NCBI GenBank assembly: GCA_021151765.1
Contig: JAGKWR010000023.1
Span: 1 to 12,061 of the forward strand
DNA from: Alphaproteobacteria bacterium
GTDB lineage: Bacteria > Pseudomonadota > Alphaproteobacteria > Rickettsiales > UBA1997
DNA: 12,061 bases
Reading direction: 5' to 3'
Position 1 is the first letter of the stretch. Each line of letters opens with the position of its first letter. The position numbers and the translations under genes were made by a program. The notes beneath the pieces are model-generated. The model was given only the letters and a program-made list of their open reading frames with translations, did not search any database and was not told the DNA's origin. Below, piece after piece: positions 9,091-12,061 of this stretch.

Positions 9091-9096
9091 TATAAT
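9091..9096 (+). promoter_or_regulatory. Candidate -10 box for the plus-strand LRR gene
   Basis: A perfect TATAAT lies 91 bp before the ATG at 9188, inside the divergent intergenic region. No -35 element resembling TTGACA is found at normal spacing, so an activator would be needed or the match is chance in AT-rich sequence. Confidence 0.2.
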
Positions 9097-9128
9097 CACT
9101 ACGATAAGTTTTTGCTTATATTGGATAG

Positions 9129-9142
9129 TGGCATAATTGCCA
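9129..9142. promoter_or_regulatory. Short palindrome TGGCATAATTGCCA, possible operator
   Basis: TGGCA and TGCCA form a perfect 5-bp dyad separated by TAAT. It lies 45 bp before the plus-strand ATG and downstream of the candidate -10 box, a position where a bound repressor could block transcription. No regulator gene is visible nearby, so this is only a candidate. Confidence 0.25.
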
Positions 9143-9187
9143 AATCTGAAAATGTAAAATTTACTCAACCTCAAAAACGAAAATCAT

Positions 9188-12061
9188 ATGAAAACCACTG
9201 AATATTTCGCCCGACTTGCCACCCAAAACCTACGCCGCGCTGTTGGCAACATTGATGGCCACGAAAGAAAAATCCTCGCCCGCGCCGCTCAACTTCACAA
9301 AGAACTTGGAATCGAAATCACCTACGCCCGCCAACTCGCCGATTGCACCAACGAACAATGGGACAGATCTTTGCAGTTCATCAACAAATACGAACTAAGA
9401 CCTGTTGTTGCAGAAAAAATCTTAGCTGTCTTACAACCAAACAACCAAGTAACAACGATTTATCTTAACGGAAACCAAATCCGCAATGAAGGCGCACTAG
9501 CACTTGATCTTCGGAATAACCAAATCGGCAAAGAAGACGCAATAGCATTAGCTGAAAGCCTGAAAGACCCAAACTGTAAAGTAACATCGATTATTCTTTA
9601 CACTAACCAAATCGGCAATGAAGGCGCAATAGCATTGGCTGAAGCCTTAAAAAACCCAAACTGTAAAGTAACATCGATTGCTCTTAGCAGTAACCAAATC
9701 GGCAATGAAGGCGCAATAGCATTAGCTGAAAGCCTGAAAGACCCAAATTGTAAAGTAACATCGATTACTCTTGGATCTAACCAAATCGGCAAAGAAGGCG
9801 CAATAGCACTGGCTGAAGCCTTAAAAGACCCAAACTGTAAAGTAACATCGATTGATCTTCATAATAACCAAATCGGCGATCAAGGCGCAAGAGCATTTGC
9901 TGAAGCCTTAAAAAATCCAAACTGTAAAGTAACATCGATTGATCTTAGATGTAACCAAATCGGCTTCGAGGGCGCAATAGAACTAGCTGAATCCTTAAAA
10001 CACCCAAACTGTAAAGTAACATCGATTGATCTTAGATATAGCCAAATCGGCAATGAAGGTGCAATTGCATTGGCTGAGGCCTTAAAACACCCAAACTGTA
10101 AAGTAACATCGATTAATCTTTACCATAACCAAATCGGCGATCAAGGCGCAATAGCATTGGCTGAGGCCTTAAAAGACCCAAACTGTAAAGTAACATCGAT
10201 TTATCTTAACTATAACCAAATCGGCGATCAAGGCGCAATAGCATTGGCTGAGTCCTTAAAAGACCCAAACTGTAAAGTAACATCGATTGATCTTGACGTT
10301 AACCAAATCGACCAAAAAATTCTTGATCAAATCAAGGCTCAATTAAAAATAAACAAAGCCAGAGCTACAAAAGAACAAAAGAAACAAGCGGCACAAAACA
10401 CCACACAATCGCCAACAAAAAAATCACCAACAACGAAAGAAGAAGAACAGAAAAAAGAATCAGTGGTCAAAGCTGGTGCAGATTTGGGTAGTGTTAAAGC
10501 TGCAGCGAAGGTTGCTGCTGCTGATATTTTGCCAACAAATCCATCAACCAATGACGCAGATTTAGAAGAAATTTCCGATGCGGTTTTGGAAGATATTTTG
10601 CGTGATTTTACGGATGCAGAAATTTTGCAGTTGGTTGGTGCAGAATTGCAAGAGCAGCAATTATCCGCTAAAAAAGCCGCTGAAGAATTGGCTAAAAAAC
10701 AAGAAACATTAAAACAACAAGCATTAAGGCAAGAAGAGTTAAAGCAAGAGCAAGAGGCAGAAAAGTTAAATCGTCAAATAGCAGAAGTTGTGTTGCACAA
10801 TCAAGATGCAGCAGTTGATTTTGCCAGAATTGTTGAATTGGAAAAAATTGTGCAAAACACCGCCGATCTTTCAGCGGCAAATCAGCAAAGAATTATTCAA
10901 GCACAAAGCGAATTATCCGAGATTGATGCCAAATACAAATTAAGTGCTGCTGACCGCGCAGAAATTGATCACATCGCACACAATCCAAAGCTGCAGCAAT
11001 ATTATCAAAGAGCGCAGCGCGCTGTTAACGAAGTTTTTGCCGCGGCGGCGATTATGTCTTCTGGCGAGTTTGCCAAAGAATCTTCTAATCGCGCTAAATT
11101 CTTATCGCAGCTTTCTGATATTGCTTCCTCTGTGCCTTTTGCTGCCAGTGTTTTGTCAATTGCCTCGCAGTTGGCAGAACAAGTTGATGGTTCTTTGAGC
11201 GTTGGAAAATTGATTAAAATACAAAATCTTAATCCAAGTGGAAATCCTTTAGATGCAGCAATTTTTGCAGAAAAGCTGGCGCGTCGTTTGGCAATTACTA
11301 ACCAAACAGAAATTGTTAGAAGTGACAGTGAACAAGGCAAAATTTCTGGCATCCTAGATTTTTTTGCACAGGCGCAAAAAAACTTAACCGAAGCTGCGCG
11401 CAAGCAAGTTGGTAAAGTTAGTGAAAATTTTGCGCTGGGATTTTTTGGTGAAGAGTTAACGGCAAGTGAAGTTGTGGCGCTGGATGATAGCCGCAAGGTT
11501 GTGGATTTTGTTACAGCGAAGAAGGTTGAGGATACTAAAGTTTTGGGAGCAGAGATTAGTCGTGGCAATCAAGATTTGGTGGTTGATCAAATTACCCAAG
11601 CTGTTGTGGGTAAAGCGCCGGTGAAAATGACGGTGAAAGTTCCTGCGCAAGTTTCTGTAACAACAACGCAAAAACTGCCAACTCCACCGCAACCAGTTGC
11701 AGCTGCTGTTGTTAATATGCCGCCAGCTCCACCACAGCAAAATAATAACGCAGATTTGATGGAGATGATTAAGCAAATGCAAGCGCAGATGGCGGAGCAG
11801 GCAAAACAAAATCAGGAATTACGTCAAAGAGTTGAAGCTCAAGAAAAAACCATCGAAACCTTGAAAGCAGAAAGAGCTGACAACCAATCAAACAAATCAA
11901 CAACTTCTGATGTCAGCTTTGGTAAAGCAGGATTGCTACAGAAGAAAAAATTAGTTCAAGATTTGGCTAGCGATCGTCAAAGTGAAAATGCTTCCGCTTT
12001 AAGTATATCAGAACAAAGAAGATTAGCCGAGTTGGAAACTCAAGTTAGCCTTTTATCTACA
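9188..12061 (+). CDS. LRR protein with coiled-coil and shared C-terminal module, 3' partial
   Basis: The frame is open from ATG 9188 to the last base (958 codons); the C-terminus is outside the window. An in-frame TAA at 9155 and no other in-frame ATG between support this start; there is no Shine-Dalgarno. Residues 1-85 are a helical N-terminal region of unknown fold. Residues 86-375 are ribonuclease-inhibitor-type LRRs: a shortened first repeat, nine full 29-residue units (108-368; consensus LxxNQIGxEGAIALAEALKDPNCKVTSI with x3 variable sites) and a terminal cap. Residues 385-420 are Lys/Thr/Gln-rich linker. Residues 488-535 are coiled coil. Residues 599-709 align gap-free with residues 1748-1858 of the 2020-residue armadillo protein, including a hydrophobic segment with conserved Pro-Phe (650-651). 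A Pro/Ala-rich linker (about 831-850) leads to a second coiled coil (853-890). No signal peptide or catalytic motif is visible. Codon usage changes after the LRRs, with CTT leucine codons giving way to TTG/TTA, which hints at a mosaic gene. A binding protein with a family-specific effector or assembly module is the inferred role. Confidence 0.9.
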   Translation, partial: MKTTEYFARLATQNLRRAVGNIDGHERKILARAAQLHKELGIEITYARQLADCTNEQWDRSLQFINKYELRPVVAEKILAVLQPNNQVTTIYLNGNQIRNEGALALDLRNNQIGKEDAIALAESLKDPNCKVTSIILYTNQIGNEGAIALAEALKNPNCKVTSIALSSNQIGNEGAIALAESLKDPNCKVTSITLGSNQIGKEGAIALAEALKDPNCKVTSIDLHNNQIGDQGARAFAEALKNPNCKVTSIDLRCNQIGFEGAIELAESLKHPNCKVTSIDLRYSQIGNEGAIALAEALKHPNCKVTSINLYHNQIGDQGAIALAEALKDPNCKVTSIYLNYNQIGDQGAIALAESLKDPNCKVTSIDLDVNQIDQKILDQIKAQLKINKARATKEQKKQAAQNTTQSPTKKSPTTKEEEQKKESVVKAGADLGSVKAAAKVAAADILPTNPSTNDADLEEISDAVLEDILRDFTDAEILQLVGAELQEQQLSAKKAAEELAKKQETLKQQALRQEELKQEQEAEKLNRQIAEVVLHNQDAAVDFARIVELEKIVQNTADLSAANQQRIIQAQSELSEIDAKYKLSAADRAEIDHIAHNPKLQQYYQRAQRAVNEVFAAAAIMSSGEFAKESSNRAKFLSQLSDIASSVPFAASVLSIASQLAEQVDGSLSVGKLIKIQNLNPSGNPLDAAIFAEKLARRLAITNQTEIVRSDSEQGKISGILDFFAQAQKNLTEAARKQVGKVSENFALGFFGEELTASEVVALDDSRKVVDFVTAKKVEDTKVLGAEISRGNQDLVVDQITQAVVGKAPVKMTVKVPAQVSVTTTQKLPTPPQPVAAAVVNMPPAPPQQNNNADLMEMIKQMQAQMAEQAKQNQELRQRVEAQEKTIETLKAERADNQSNKSTTSDVSFGKAGLLQKKKLVQDLASDRQSENASALSISEQRRLAELETQVSLLST
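9509..10291 (+). repeat. Nine tandem 87-bp LRR-coding repeats with hypervariable codons
   Basis: Nine 87-bp units encode 29-residue LRRs. The 18-mer TGTAAAGTAACATCGATT is identical in all nine, and AACCAAATCGGC follows with few changes. Between them lies a 12-base block of pattern NNT-CTT-NNN-NNT in which CTT never changes and the three other codons differ in almost every unit. Those codons encode the residues beside the strand leucine, the expected concave binding surface. Confidence 0.9.

Larger units (their letters stand above)
8815..9187. other. Divergent intergenic region between rlmI and the plus-strand LRR gene
   Basis: This 373-bp AT-rich stretch must hold the promoters of two divergent genes. 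On the plus strand a perfect TATAAT lies at 9091-9096, but nothing like TTGACA stands 16-18 bp before it. On the minus strand a TTGACG lies about 130 bp upstream of rlmI without a good -10 box. Two short dyads (9004-9023 and 9129-9142) could be protein-binding sites. A 75-codon minus-strand frame (8947-9174) has no recognisable protein character and is not called as a gene. Confidence 0.7.

Noticed and set aside
8947..9174. 75-codon minus-strand open frame in the divergent intergenic region
   Set aside because: It has no recognisable domain, repeat or composition typical of the neighbouring proteins and occupies the region where both promoters must lie; AT-rich DNA can give such frames by chance.
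9509..10291. Repeat array as a complete diversity-generating retroelement variable region
   Set aside because: The NNT pattern is suggestive, but no reverse transcriptase, template repeat or accessory gene is in the window, and nine tandem units are not the usual single C-terminal variable region.
11005..11809. Minus-strand open frames of 187 and 117 codons opposite the plus-strand LRR gene
   Set aside because: They lie antisense to a frame supported by similarity to the armadillo protein module and show biased Ser/Leu/His composition typical of shadow frames.

Overview
The window is AT-rich bacterial DNA in which three very large or partly visible genes for solenoid-repeat proteins surround one housekeeping gene. 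The repeat proteins have the look of host-interaction proteins of an intracellular or amoeba-associated bacterium: eukaryote-style ribonuclease-inhibitor leucine-rich repeats (LRRs), armadillo/HEAT-like repeats and long coiled coils. An alphaproteobacterial endosymbiont such as one of the Rickettsiales or Holosporales would fit. That placement is inference from protein style, base composition and the rRNA methyltransferase; there is no rRNA gene or taxonomic marker here.

Layout. Left part, minus strand (transcription runs right to left): rlmI-type 23S rRNA methyltransferase (7639-8814), then a 2020-residue armadillo/HEAT-repeat protein (1525-7587), then an LRR protein (470-1375) whose reading frame breaks just after the ninth repeat. 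The continuation lies in another frame (1-543) and runs off the left edge. Right part, plus strand: after a 373-bp divergent intergenic region, a second LRR protein starts at 9188 and stays open to the last base (958 codons visible, C-terminus missing). No tRNA, rRNA, CRISPR array, transposase or convincing terminator was seen. None of the four genes that have an upstream leader shows a Shine-Dalgarno sequence.

How the genes relate. The three repeat proteins have unrelated N-terminal solenoids (28-residue LRRs, armadillo repeats, 29-residue LRRs), but all pass through a low-complexity linker into a long coiled coil, and they share C-terminal modules. A roughly 111-residue block aligns without a single gap between the 2020-residue protein and the plus-strand LRR protein. 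A separate block of about 50 residues is shared between the 2020-residue protein and the frame-shifted continuation of the minus-strand LRR gene. The simplest reading is one family with an exchangeable N-terminal binding domain and a conserved C-terminal helical module. The function of that module is unknown to me.

In the plus-strand LRR gene the repeats are nearly identical at the DNA level except for three codons per repeat, which encode the positions expected on the concave binding face. This points to diversification of binding specificity. The 2020-residue gene is also clearly more AT-rich than its neighbours.
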